The notes beneath the pieces are model-generated. The model had not been told where the DNA came from and searched no databases. It saw nothing but the letters and a program-made list of their open reading frames with translations. The translations under genes and the position numbers were made by a program. Below are positions 10,012-17,746 of a stretch of 64,000 nucleotides of DNA, one piece after another (positions within the stretch are counted from its first letter, which is position 1; each line of letters starts with the position of its first letter). The DNA lies in the NCBI RefSeq assembly GCF_036226465.1, contig NZ_CP108476.1:1798001-1862000 (forward strand), given 5' to 3'. The DNA comes from Kitasatospora sp. NBC_01250 (GTDB lineage Bacteria; Actinomycetota; Actinomycetes; Streptomycetales; Streptomycetaceae).

Positions 10012-10815
10012 ATGAGAATTGCTTGCTGGCAGGCCGCGTGCGGCTCCCCCGACGTTCCGCACCTGCTGGAGCGGCTTCGGACGGCGGCCCGGCAGGCGGC
10101 CGAGGCGGGCGCGGAGCTGCTGGTCGCCCCGGAGATGACCGTGGGCGGCTACCCGCTGCGGCCCGGCATGCTGGCCGAGGCCCGTGAACCGGCCGGTGGC
10201 CGGCACGGCGCCGCAGTGGCCGGGATCGCCCGCGAGCACCGCATCGCGCTGCTGTACGGCTGGCCGGAGAGCGACGGGGACGCGGTCTACAACGCGAGCC
10301 GGCTCGTCTCCGCCGAGGGCGTCCCGCTGGCCGGCTACCGCAAGGCGCACCTGTTCGGCGAGGTGGACCGGTCCCGGTTCGTGCCGGGCGACAACGGCGT
10401 GGTGCAGGCGCGGCTCGGCGAACTGACGGTCGGTCTGCTGATCTGCTACGACGTCGAGTTCCCGGAGGCCGTCCGGGCCCACGCCCTGGCCGGCACCCAA
10501 CTGCTGCTGGTGCCGACCGCACTGATGAACCCCTGGCACGTGGTCGCGCGCACCCTGGTGCCCGCCAGAGCCTTCGAGAGCCAGCTCTACATCGCCTACG
10601 CCAACTGGATCGGCGAGCGCGGCGGCCTGGACTTCTGCGGGCTGAGCACCGTGGCGGCCCCGGACGGCACCCGGCTCACCCGGGAGGAGCCCACCGAGGG
10701 CCTGCTCCTGGCCGAGATCGACCCGGCGGTGGTGGCCAAGGCGCGCCGCGACACTCCCTACCTCCATGACCGGCGCCCCGAGCTCTACCAGGGCCTGCCC
10801 GACCGCCTGGGCTGA
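10012..10815 (+). CDS. Nitrilase-superfamily amidohydrolase (starter amide to acid)
   Basis: 267-residue carbon-nitrogen hydrolase with the full Glu-Lys-Cys triad: Glu41 (APEMTVGG), Lys111 (YRKAHLFG) and Cys145 (LICYDVEFPEA). Members cleave linear amides or nitriles to acids. It starts at ATG 10012 behind GAGGAAG and is followed after 33 bp by an amino-acid 2-monooxygenase gene, whose product would be the amide substrate. The likely reaction is 4-guanidinobutyramide (or 5-aminovaleramide, 4-aminobutyramide) to the free acid, which the ligase at 7118-8563 would then activate. The family and triad are seen directly; the substrate is inferred from context. Confidence 0.9.
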   Translation: MRIACWQAACGSPDVPHLLERLRTAARQAAEAGAELLVAPEMTVGGYPLRPGMLAEAREPAGGRHGAAVAGIAREHRIALLYGWPESDGDAVYNASRLVSAEGVPLAGYRKAHLFGEVDRSRFVPGDNGVVQARLGELTVGLLICYDVEFPEAVRAHALAGTQLLLVPTALMNPWHVVARTLVPARAFESQLYIAYANWIGERGGLDFCGLSTVAAPDGTRLTREEPTEGLLLAEIDPAVVAKARRDTPYLHDRRPELYQGLPDRLG

Positions 10816-10848
10816 CCGCGCGAGCCGGGTCCCGAAAGGTGTCCACCG

Positions 10849-12534
10849 ATGTCCCTCAGTGCCCGCGCATATCCGGCCGCGCGTGATGTGACCGCACCCC
10901 TGACGATGTTCGGCCCCGACTTCCCCTTCGCCTACGACGACTGGCTGCGCCACCCCGCCGGACTCGGCTCGCTGCCCGCCGCGCGGCACGGCACGCCGGT
11001 GGCCGTGGTCGGCGGCGGCATGGCGGGCCTGGTCGCGGGCCACGAGCTGCTGCGCCTGGGGCTGCGCCCGGTGCTCTACGAGGCCGGTGAGCTGGGCGGA
11101 CGGATGCGGTCGGTGCCGTTCGCGGCGGACCCGCGGTACGCCGCCGAACTGGGTGCGATGCGCTTCCCGGTCGCGGCCAGCACGCTGTTCCACTACATCG
11201 ACGCGCTCGGCCTGCGCACCCGCCCCTTCCCCAACCCGCTGGCCCCGGGCACCCCCAGCACCCTGGTGCACCTGGGCGGCGAGCGGCACTACGCGCGGGC
11301 CGTCGAGGACCTGCCGCCGGTCTACCAGCAGGTGGCCGACGCCTGGCAGAAGACGCTGCTGGACCAGGCCGAGCTGGCGGTGATGGAGGACGCCGTGCGC
11401 CGGCGCGACACCGTGCTGCTCAAGGCGGTGTGGAACCGTATGGTGCGCACCCTGGACGACCAGTCCTTCTACGGCTTCCTGGCCGCCTCACCGTACTTCC
11501 GCTCGTTCCGGCACCGGGAGCTGTTCGGCCAGGTCGGCTTCGGCACCGGCGGCTGGGACACCGACTTCCCCAACTCGATCCTGGAGGTGCTGCGGGTGGT
11601 GTTCACCGGCGCCGACCAGGACCAGGTGGGCATCGTCGGCGGCACCGGGCAGCTGGTCCAGGGCCTGTGGCGGCGGCCCGCGGGCCGGGCCGCGCACTGG
11701 CCGGCCGACACCTCGCTCGCGAGCCTGCACGAGGGCACCCCCCGTCCAGCGGTGACCGCGCTGCGGCGGGTGGCCGGGGGCGTGCTGGTGGAGGACGCGG
11801 GCGGCGGGCGGGCGAGCTACCCGGCGGTGGTCCACACCCCGCACGTGTGGACGCTGCTGAGCCAGATCGACTGCGACCCCGCACTGCTCTCCACCGAGCA
11901 GTGGACGGCCGTCGAGCGGACCCACTACATGGGCTCCTCCAAGCTGTTCGTGCTCACCGACCGGCCGTTCTGGCGGGACCGGGACGGTGCGACCGGCCGC
12001 GACACGATGAGCATGACGCTCAGTGACCGGATGCCGCGCGGGGTCTACCTCTTCGACGAGGGCCCCGACCGGCCCGGGGTGATCTGCCTCTCCTACACCT
12101 GGAACGACGACTCGCTGAAGGTCGCGACGCTGAGCGACGAGCAGCGCCTGGAGGTGCTGCTCGGGGCGCTGCGCGAGATCTACCCCGGGGTCGATCTGCG
12201 GCGGCACATCGTCGGACCGCCGGTCTCGGTGACCTGGGAGACCGACCCGCTGTTCATGGGCGCCTTCAAGGCCAATCTGCCGGGGCAGTACCGCTACCAG
12301 CGCCGGCTGTTCGGCCAGTTCGTCCAGGACGGCCTGCCGCCCGAGCGGCGCGGGCTCTTCCTGGCCGGCGACGACGTCTCCTGGACGGCCGGCTTCGCCG
12401 AGGGCGCGGTCACCACGGCGCTGAACGCCGTCTGGGGCGTGCTGCACCACCTCGGTGGCGCCACCAGCCCGGAGAACCCCGGTCCGGGGGACCTCTTCGA
12501 CCAGCTCGCTCCGGTGCTGCTGCCGGAGGACTGA
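10849..12534 (+). CDS. FAD-dependent amino-acid 2-monooxygenase (Arg/Lys type)
   Basis: 561-residue flavin amine-oxidase-fold protein. The FAD-binding site reads VAVVGGGMAG (residues 51-60) followed by an E-x-x-x-x-x-G-G-R pattern (YEAGELGGRM). The C-terminal FAD motif is LFLAGDDVSWTAGFAEGA. The length and the ~50-residue extension before the Rossmann fold match lysine/arginine/tryptophan 2-monooxygenases, which decarboxylate an amino acid oxidatively to the one-carbon-shorter amide. Start ATG 10849 has AAAGGTG upstream. Arginine giving 4-guanidinobutyramide is the usual case in guanidino-polyene clusters. Lysine or ornithine cannot be excluded from sequence alone. Confidence 0.88.
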   Translation: MSLSARAYPAARDVTAPLTMFGPDFPFAYDDWLRHPAGLGSLPAARHGTPVAVVGGGMAGLVAGHELLRLGLRPVLYEAGELGGRMRSVPFAADPRYAAELGAMRFPVAASTLFHYIDALGLRTRPFPNPLAPGTPSTLVHLGGERHYARAVEDLPPVYQQVADAWQKTLLDQAELAVMEDAVRRRDTVLLKAVWNRMVRTLDDQSFYGFLAASPYFRSFRHRELFGQVGFGTGGWDTDFPNSILEVLRVVFTGADQDQVGIVGGTGQLVQGLWRRPAGRAAHWPADTSLASLHEGTPRPAVTALRRVAGGVLVEDAGGGRASYPAVVHTPHVWTLLSQIDCDPALLSTEQWTAVERTHYMGSSKLFVLTDRPFWRDRDGATGRDTMSMTLSDRMPRGVYLFDEGPDRPGVICLSYTWNDDSLKVATLSDEQRLEVLLGALREIYPGVDLRRHIVGPPVSVTWETDPLFMGAFKANLPGQYRYQRRLFGQFVQDGLPPERRGLFLAGDDVSWTAGFAEGAVTTALNAVWGVLHHLGGATSPENPGPGDLFDQLAPVLLPED

Positions 12535-12599
12535 GGGTCCGTCACCCGACGGGCCGGCAGGCGCGCAAGACGCTCAGCACACGAACCACGGGGGAAGCG

Positions 12600-13034
12600 A
12601 TGGAACTACTGGAACAGGGAATCCGCGGCGAGCCGGCATGGACCGTGCCGTGCAGGGCGACCGGCCGGAGCGGTGCGGACAAAGTCATGGCACAGTTGAT
12701 CAGCGCAGCCCAGCCCACGTGGGTCGAACTCCTCACGGGCCTGGACACCACGGAGTTCGAGGAGCTGCTGCACGCCCTGCGGCCGCACACCGAGGCGGAC
12801 GCACCGCGGGTGGGGCGACGCTGGACGCTCTGCCTGGCGGACCGGGTCCTGCTGGTCTCGGTCTACCGCCGCACCAACCTGACCATGCGTGAGGTCGCCG
12901 TGGTGTTCGGGATCTCCAAGTCGGCCGCCGACCGGATCGTCGGCCAGCTCGGGCCGCTGCTCGACCTGCCGCCGGTGCGCCACCGGCGCTCCCGGCTGAC
13001 CCTGCGGCTGGACCGCATGACCGACGAGGCGTGA
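12600..13034 (+). CDS. Short HTH protein like the N-terminal part of an IS5-type (DDE_Tnp_4) transposase
   Basis: 144-residue protein. The second half (RRWTLCLADRVLLVSVYRRT... then VFGISKSAADRIVGQL) matches the helix-turn-helix domain at the front of IS5/DDE_Tnp_4 transposases. The reading frame stops just after the HTH, with no catalytic DDE part and no further transposase sequence downstream. It follows the monooxygenase by 65 bp, starts at ATG 12600 behind a purine-rich GGGGGAA, and is followed by a strong hairpin terminator, so it is placed like a normal last gene of the starter operon. It may be a decayed transposase or a domesticated DNA-binding protein; I cannot decide. An internal ATG at 12690 (MAQLISAAQP) is an alternative start. 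Confidence 0.6.
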   Translation: MELLEQGIRGEPAWTVPCRATGRSGADKVMAQLISAAQPTWVELLTGLDTTEFEELLHALRPHTEADAPRVGRRWTLCLADRVLLVSVYRRTNLTMREVAVVFGISKSAADRIVGQLGPLLDLPPVRHRRSRLTLRLDRMTDEA

Positions 13035-13073
13035 ACTGACGTTTGATCAGAAGTGAACAACAGGTGAACCAGC

Positions 13074-13115
13074 CGACCGGGCCGGTCCAGTCAACGCGCT
13101 GGACCGGCCCGGTCG
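13074..13115 (+). terminator. Strong GC hairpin ending the starter operon
   Basis: A perfect 17-bp inverted repeat (13074-13090 and 13099-13115) with an 8-nt loop, 40 bp after the stop of the HTH gene. There is no clear T run, which is common for actinomycete terminators. Confidence 0.75.
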
Positions 13116-13125
13116 TTGGCGTTCC

Positions 13126-13183
13126 CAAGAGTGCCCGATCGGGCACATCGACGCTCGCCGGCCTGCCCGATCGGGCACTCTTG
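13126..13183. repeat. Twin 14-bp palindromes forming a 20-bp inverted repeat
   Basis: The palindrome TGCCCGATCGGGCA occurs at 13132-13145 and again at 13164-13177, 32 bp centre to centre (about three helical turns). The flanks also pair, so 13126-13145 and 13164-13183 form a perfect 20-bp stem with an 18-nt loop. It could be a paired operator, a second terminator, or a remnant of a small mobile element. Confidence 0.75.
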
Positions 13184-13826
13184 CACCTCAACTGGCAGCC
13201 CTCGGCGCCCTAACGGGACAACCGCACCGCACCGCCGGACCGGCGCCGCCCGACCCGCCGCGACCGGAGTGAAACCTGGTGGACCATCAAACTCTGTCTG
13301 AAATCTGAGAGTTAACACGGTGTTTCCCACCCTCGTGCCGCCCCGGCACGGGCCGATCGCTGCCCGATTTGTCGCGCCATGTCGGATCAATCACCCCAAC
13401 CCGCCCCCCGGGCGACTCCCGGGCCGGCCGCCATCCTCAATTCTTGATCAGTTCTCCACGACAGACGTGTCCCGGTCACCCGAGCAGTGTTATGTTTCCG
13501 ACCAGCTGTCCCGCAACTCGCCAAGGCCGGACCACAACGGCCTACCTGTGCGCGGATATGGAGTGCTGCGGCCCCACCCGTCCGGTGCGGACCGACTACT
13601 CACCGCTGCCCAGGTGAATTCCAGTCATTAGAATGTCGTCAAGATTTTCGTGCATTTCATCTGGGAGAAATGTGTTCCAGCACGGAGTGCGGCCGGCCTT
13701 TCCTCTGCAAAAGACCGCCGTGCCGGAGTCCCCCCTCACCCCCCGGGCCGAATCCGACTTAGTGGAACCGTCGACCTCGAGACCTCGCCTGGGCCGGATT
13801 CAGGACCCGAAGCAAGGAGCAGCCAT
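13184..13826 (+). other. Non-coding leader region before the LAL regulator
   Basis: No credible gene here: the open frames lack ribosome sites and are short. The DNA is locally richer in A+T than its surroundings. A TAGAAT hexamer at 13629-13634 matches an actinomycete -10 box and would leave a leader of roughly 185 nt, but no good -35 is seen. None of the AGGGG repeats found at the other cluster promoters is present. Confidence 0.4.
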
Positions 13827-16664
13827 ATGACGGGCCGTCCTGACCTCATCGAACGCACCGAAGAACTGCTTGTCCTCAACAGCATCACCACCGCCGCGCT
13901 CCAGGGCGCCGGCTCGGTCGGCCTGGTGGTCGGCCCGGTGGCCAGCGGCAAGTCCGTCCTGCTCAGCGCCCTGGGCGAGCAGGCGGGCGCGGCCGGAGCC
14001 ACGGTGCTGCGCGCCACCGGTGCGCAGGCCGAGGCCGGCACGCCGCTGAGCATCGTCGGCCAGCTGCTGCACCAGGCCCCGCTGGATGCCGACGGTGCCG
14101 TGCGGACCCGGCACCTGCTGGCGGTCGCGGCCCGGGCCACCGGCCCCGACCAGCTGCCGGCCGATCTGGTGCAGGCGCTGTGCGGCGTCCTGTTCGACCT
14201 GTCGAAGACCATCCCGCTGCTGATCTGCGTCGACGACGCCCACCACGCCGACCCGTTCTCCCTGCAGTGGCTGCTCTTCCTGATCCGCCGGCTCGGCACC
14301 GCCCGGATCGCCGTGGTGCTCACCGAGCGCACCGCCCGCCAGCACCCGCGGCCCGCCTTCCACGCCGAGCTGCTGCGCCAGCCGCACTGCCGCCGGATCA
14401 TGCTCGGACCGCTCAGCCACGAGGGCGTGGTCCACCTGCTCGGCACCCGGCTGGAGACCGAGCGGGCCGCGGAGCTGGCGCCCCGGGTGGACGCGCTCAC
14501 CGGCGGCAACCCCCTGCTCGTGCACGGTCTCCTGGAGGACCTGCGCTCGTCCACCCGGCACTCCCTGGACCAGTACCCGGCCGGTCTCGGTGACGGGTTC
14601 GCCTTCTCCCAGGCCGTGGTGAGCTGCCTGCACCGCAGCGAGCCGGCCGCGCTCGCGGTGGCCCGCGGCATCGCCGTCCTCGGCGACCAGGCCTCCGACC
14701 ACCTGCTCGGCCAGTTGCTCGGCCTCTTCCCCAGCCTGGTGGCCGGGGTCATCGACGGCCTGCACTCGGCAGGCCTGCTGGAGGACGGCCGGTTCCGGCA
14801 CCCCGCGGTGCGCACCGCCGTCCTGCACGACACCGACGCCGCCGAGCTCAGCGCCCTGCACACGCAGGCCGCCCGGCTCCTCTACGGCCAGGGCGCGCCC
14901 GAGCGGGCCATCGCCGAGCAGCTGCTCGCCTCCGACCGGCCCGGTGAGGGCTGGAGCACCCGGGTCCTGTGCGACGTGGCCCGGCAGGCGCTCTTCGACG
15001 GTGACGCGGACCTGGCCCGGCGCAGCGTGGAGCACGCCCACCGCGGCTGCACCGACCCCCGCGAGCGCGCCAAGGTGCTGACCCTGCTGGCCGGCGTCGA
15101 GTGGCAGTTGCAGCCCGGCAGCGCCACCCGGCACCTGCCGATGCTCACCGCCGCCCTGCGGGCCGGCGAGCTGGACGACCGGGACTCGGTGGTGGTCGTC
15201 AAGTACCTGCTGCGGCACGGCCGGATCACCGAGGCCACCCACCTGCTGGAGCACCTGCTGACCCTGGGCCGGCCGATCGACGCGCGGACCGCCTCCGAGG
15301 TGCAGACCGTCAAGCTGCAGTTCTCCAGCTCCTACCCGGGCGCGCTGGCCGAGCTGCGGCCGTTCGGCTCGTGCAACGTCAACCAGGACCGCACGCCGGC
15401 CGCCGTGCGCGCCGACCCGCAGCTGCAGGCCGCCGCCGCCCTGGACGAGGTGCTCAGCGGCCGGGCCGACGAGAACACCTTCCTCGGCGCCGAGCAGGTG
15501 CTGCGCAGCATCGGGCTGACCTACCGCCACTGGGAGCAGGTCGAGTTCGCGCTGCTCGCGCTCGTCTACGGCGACCAGCTGGAGCGCGCTGCCTTCTGCT
15601 GCGAGCAGTTGCTGGGCCGGGTCGGCCGGGCCGCCGAGGGCATCCGCCCGCCGCTGCTGGCCCTGCGCGGCCTGATCGCGGTGCGCCAGGGCCGGCTGGT
15701 GGACGCCGAGCGCTACGCCACCAGCGCCCTGGAGCAACTCCCCTGGAACGCCTGGGGGGTGAACATCGGCCTGCCGCTCGCCACGCTGCTGATGACCTAC
15801 ACCCTGATGGGCAAGTACGAGGACGCCGCCCAGCTGCTCAACCGGCCTGTCCCGCAAGCCATTTACCAGACCCGCTACGGCATGCACTACCTGTTCGCCC
15901 GCGGTGAGTTCCGGCTTGCCACCAACCACCCGCACGCGGCCCTGGACGACTTCCTGATCTGCGGCGAGATGATGCAGGACTGGGACCTCGACCTGCCGAG
16001 CGTGGTGTCGTGGCGCAGCGCGGCGGCCCGGGTCCACCTGCAGATGGGCAACCACCAGCAGGCCAAGGTGCTGATCGACGAGCAGACCAAGCGGCTGCAG
16101 CCCGGCCCCTCGCGCTCGCGCGGCCTCACCATGCGGCTCAGCGCCGCGGTCGCCGAGCTCAAGTACCGGCCCTCGCTGCTGCGCCAGGCCGTGGACGACC
16201 TCCAGCGCTGCGGCTCGCGGGTCGAACTGGCGCTGGCCCTGGCCGACCTGGGCTACGCCCACCAGAACCTGGGCGACCACAAGCGCTCCCGGATCATGAT
16301 GAGCCGGGCCTGGCAGCTGGCCAAGGAGCAGAGCGCCGAGCCGATCCAGCGCGGGCTGTCCAGCATGTTCTCGGAGCTGCGCGAGGAGGTGGCACCGGCA
16401 CCGGCCACCGAGGTGGCCACGGCCGAGGCCGCCGGCTCCACCGCCTCCGCCACGGACGGGCTGAGCGACGCCGAGCGGCGGGTCGCCGGGCTGGCCGCGC
16501 TCGGACACAGCAACCGCGAGATCGCCCGTGAGCTGTTCATCACGGTCAGCACGGTCGAGCAGCACCTGACCCGGGTCTACCGCAAGCTCAAGGTCACCCG
16601 GCGCAGCGATCTGCCGAGCGACCTCTGCCTGGTGACGAGCGGCTCCGCCTGGTACGCCTCCTGA
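13827..16664 (+). CDS. LAL-family LuxR transcriptional activator
   Basis: 945-residue large ATP-binding LuxR regulator. Walker A reads GPVASGKS near residue 40 and Walker B reads LLICVDDAHHAD near 135. A long TPR-like helical middle follows, then a C-terminal LuxR HTH (LSDAERRVAGLAALGHSNRE to EQHLTRVYRKLKV). The start is ATG 13827, seven bases behind AAGGAG; the frame is open further upstream but without a ribosome site. LAL proteins are typical pathway activators of macrolide and polyene clusters. It is the leading candidate for binding the AGGGG repeats, though this is inference. It stands alone and converges on the type II thioesterase gene across a shared hairpin. Confidence 0.93.
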   Translation: MTGRPDLIERTEELLVLNSITTAALQGAGSVGLVVGPVASGKSVLLSALGEQAGAAGATVLRATGAQAEAGTPLSIVGQLLHQAPLDADGAVRTRHLLAVAARATGPDQLPADLVQALCGVLFDLSKTIPLLICVDDAHHADPFSLQWLLFLIRRLGTARIAVVLTERTARQHPRPAFHAELLRQPHCRRIMLGPLSHEGVVHLLGTRLETERAAELAPRVDALTGGNPLLVHGLLEDLRSSTRHSLDQYPAGLGDGFAFSQAVVSCLHRSEPAALAVARGIAVLGDQASDHLLGQLLGLFPSLVAGVIDGLHSAGLLEDGRFRHPAVRTAVLHDTDAAELSALHTQAARLLYGQGAPERAIAEQLLASDRPGEGWSTRVLCDVARQALFDGDADLARRSVEHAHRGCTDPRERAKVLTLLAGVEWQLQPGSATRHLPMLTAALRAGELDDRDSVVVVKYLLRHGRITEATHLLEHLLTLGRPIDARTASEVQTVKLQFSSSYPGALAELRPFGSCNVNQDRTPAAVRADPQLQAAAALDEVLSGRADENTFLGAEQVLRSIGLTYRHWEQVEFALLALVYGDQLERAAFCCEQLLGRVGRAAEGIRPPLLALRGLIAVRQGRLVDAERYATSALEQLPWNAWGVNIGLPLATLLMTYTLMGKYEDAAQLLNRPVPQAIYQTRYGMHYLFARGEFRLATNHPHAALDDFLICGEMMQDWDLDLPSVVSWRSAAARVHLQMGNHQQAKVLIDEQTKRLQPGPSRSRGLTMRLSAAVAELKYRPSLLRQAVDDLQRCGSRVELALALADLGYAHQNLGDHKRSRIMMSRAWQLAKEQSAEPIQRGLSSMFSELREEVAPAPATEVATAEAAGSTASATDGLSDAERRVAGLAALGHSNREIARELFITVSTVEQHLTRVYRKLKVTRRSDLPSDLCLVTSGSAWYAS

Positions 16665-16697
16665 CGGCTTGTCCGCCCCGCGGCGCGGGTGTGCACG

Positions 16698-16740
16698 AGG
16701 GCCCGCAGCGGGCCGGCTCCGGCCGGCCGCTGCGGGCCCT
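16698..16740. terminator. Bidirectional hairpin between convergent genes
   Basis: A 14-bp perfect stem (16698-16711 with 16727-16740); the 15-nt loop can pair further. It lies between the stops of the LAL gene and the type II TE gene and would serve both strands. Confidence 0.75.
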
Positions 16741-16752
16741 GGCCGCACTGGG

Positions 16753-17514
16753 TCAGCCGGTGTAGGGGCGCAGCCGGTCGGTGATCTCGCCGAGCACCGC
16801 GCGCTGCTGGGCGGCCAGGTAGAAGTGGCCGCCGGGGAAGACCCGCAGCGAGAAGTCGCCGGTGGTCTCCTCGGCCCAGACCTTGGCCTCGTCCACGGTG
16901 GACTTGGGGTCGTCGTCGCCGATCAGCGTCACGATCGGGCAGCTCAACGGGCCGCCCGGCGGGCGCTCGTAGGTCTCGATCGCCCGGTAGTCGTTGCGGA
17001 TCGCGGGCAGGATCATCCGCAGGATCTCCTCGTCGCCCAGCAGCGCGGTGTTGGTGCCGCTGAGCGTCTTGAGCTCGCCCACCAGGCCGTCGTCGTCGCG
17101 CTGGTGGACGAACTCGGCGCGGTGGGTGGCCGGGCCGCGGCGCCCGGAGACGAAGAGCGCGGCCGGCACCCGCCCCTCGGCCTCCAGCCGGCGGGCCAGC
17201 TCGAAGCCGAGGACCGCGCCCATGCTGTGGCCGAACAGGGCCAGCGGACGGTCGTCCAGCGCGCCCAGAACGCGGTGGACCTGGTCGGCCAGCTCGGTGA
17301 TGGTCCCGATGCTCGGCTCCAGCCGCCGGTCCTGACGCCCCGGGTACTGCACCGAGAGCACCTCGATCTGCGGCGACAGGGCGGCCGACACCGGGAAGTA
17401 GAAGCTGGCCGAGCCACCGGCGTGCGGCAGGCAGAGCAGGCGCACCTTGGCGTCGGGGGCCTGGTGGAAGCGGCGTATCCACAGGTCGTGTGCGGCGCTG
17501 GTCGGGACGCTCAT
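16753..17514 (-). CDS. Type II thioesterase (editing)
   Basis: 253-residue alpha/beta hydrolase. Features seen are the N-terminal LLCLPHAGGSASFYFP, the nucleophile GHSMGA (Ser about 96), the acid region IGDDDPKST and the catalytic His in GGHFYL. Such TEs remove wrongly loaded or decarboxylated groups from PKS carrier domains. It starts at ATG 17514 with only a weak GAGAG upstream. It follows the TE-bearing PKS gene on the same strand after 232 bp that contain a tandem repeat, so it may be read through from the PKS operon. Confidence 0.95.
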   Translation of the reverse strand: MSVPTSAAHDLWIRRFHQAPDAKVRLLCLPHAGGSASFYFPVSAALSPQIEVLSVQYPGRQDRRLEPSIGTITELADQVHRVLGALDDRPLALFGHSMGAVLGFELARRLEAEGRVPAALFVSGRRGPATHRAEFVHQRDDDGLVGELKTLSGTNTALLGDEEILRMILPAIRNDYRAIETYERPPGGPLSCPIVTLIGDDDPKSTVDEAKVWAEETTGDFSLRVFPGGHFYLAAQQRAVLGEITDRLRPYTG

Positions 17515-17539
17515 TCGGATCTCTCGTCTCTCTCGGGTC

Positions 17540-17594
17540 GGTGCGGTTCTCGTGCTCGGTGCGGTTTCTCGTGCTCGGCGCGGTTCTCGCGGTC
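17540..17594 (-). repeat. Three imperfect ~18-bp tandem repeats before the type II TE
   Basis: Plus-strand units at 17540-17557, 17558-17576 and 17577-17594 share GGTGCGGTTCTCGTGCTC with a few changes; the middle unit is one base longer. They lie 26 bp upstream of the TE start. The rest of 17515-17746 shows no gene. Confidence 0.6.
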
Positions 17595-17746
17595 GGGCGT
17601 GTCGGGGTCGGGCGGGCCGGGGCCGGACGGGCGCCGTGGCCGGTCCGGCCGACGTGCGGGGAGCCGCCCCGGCCCGCGGGGGTCGGGCCGGGACGGCGGT
17701 CTGTGCCCTCCCACCGTAGGCGGAAAGGGGGCCGGGAGTCCGGGGA

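Noticed and set aside
13320..13762. Several small plus-strand frames (about 80-100 residues) before the LAL gene
   Set aside because: No ribosome sites, mutually overlapping, proline-rich translations without recognisable families.
13650..13826. An earlier start for the LAL protein
   Set aside because: The frame is open, but ATG 13827 has an ideal AAGGAG and the family N-terminus begins there.
13800..16748. A 982-residue minus-strand frame opposite the LAL regulator
   Set aside because: No motifs; the plus strand has Walker boxes, a LuxR HTH and a good ribosome site.
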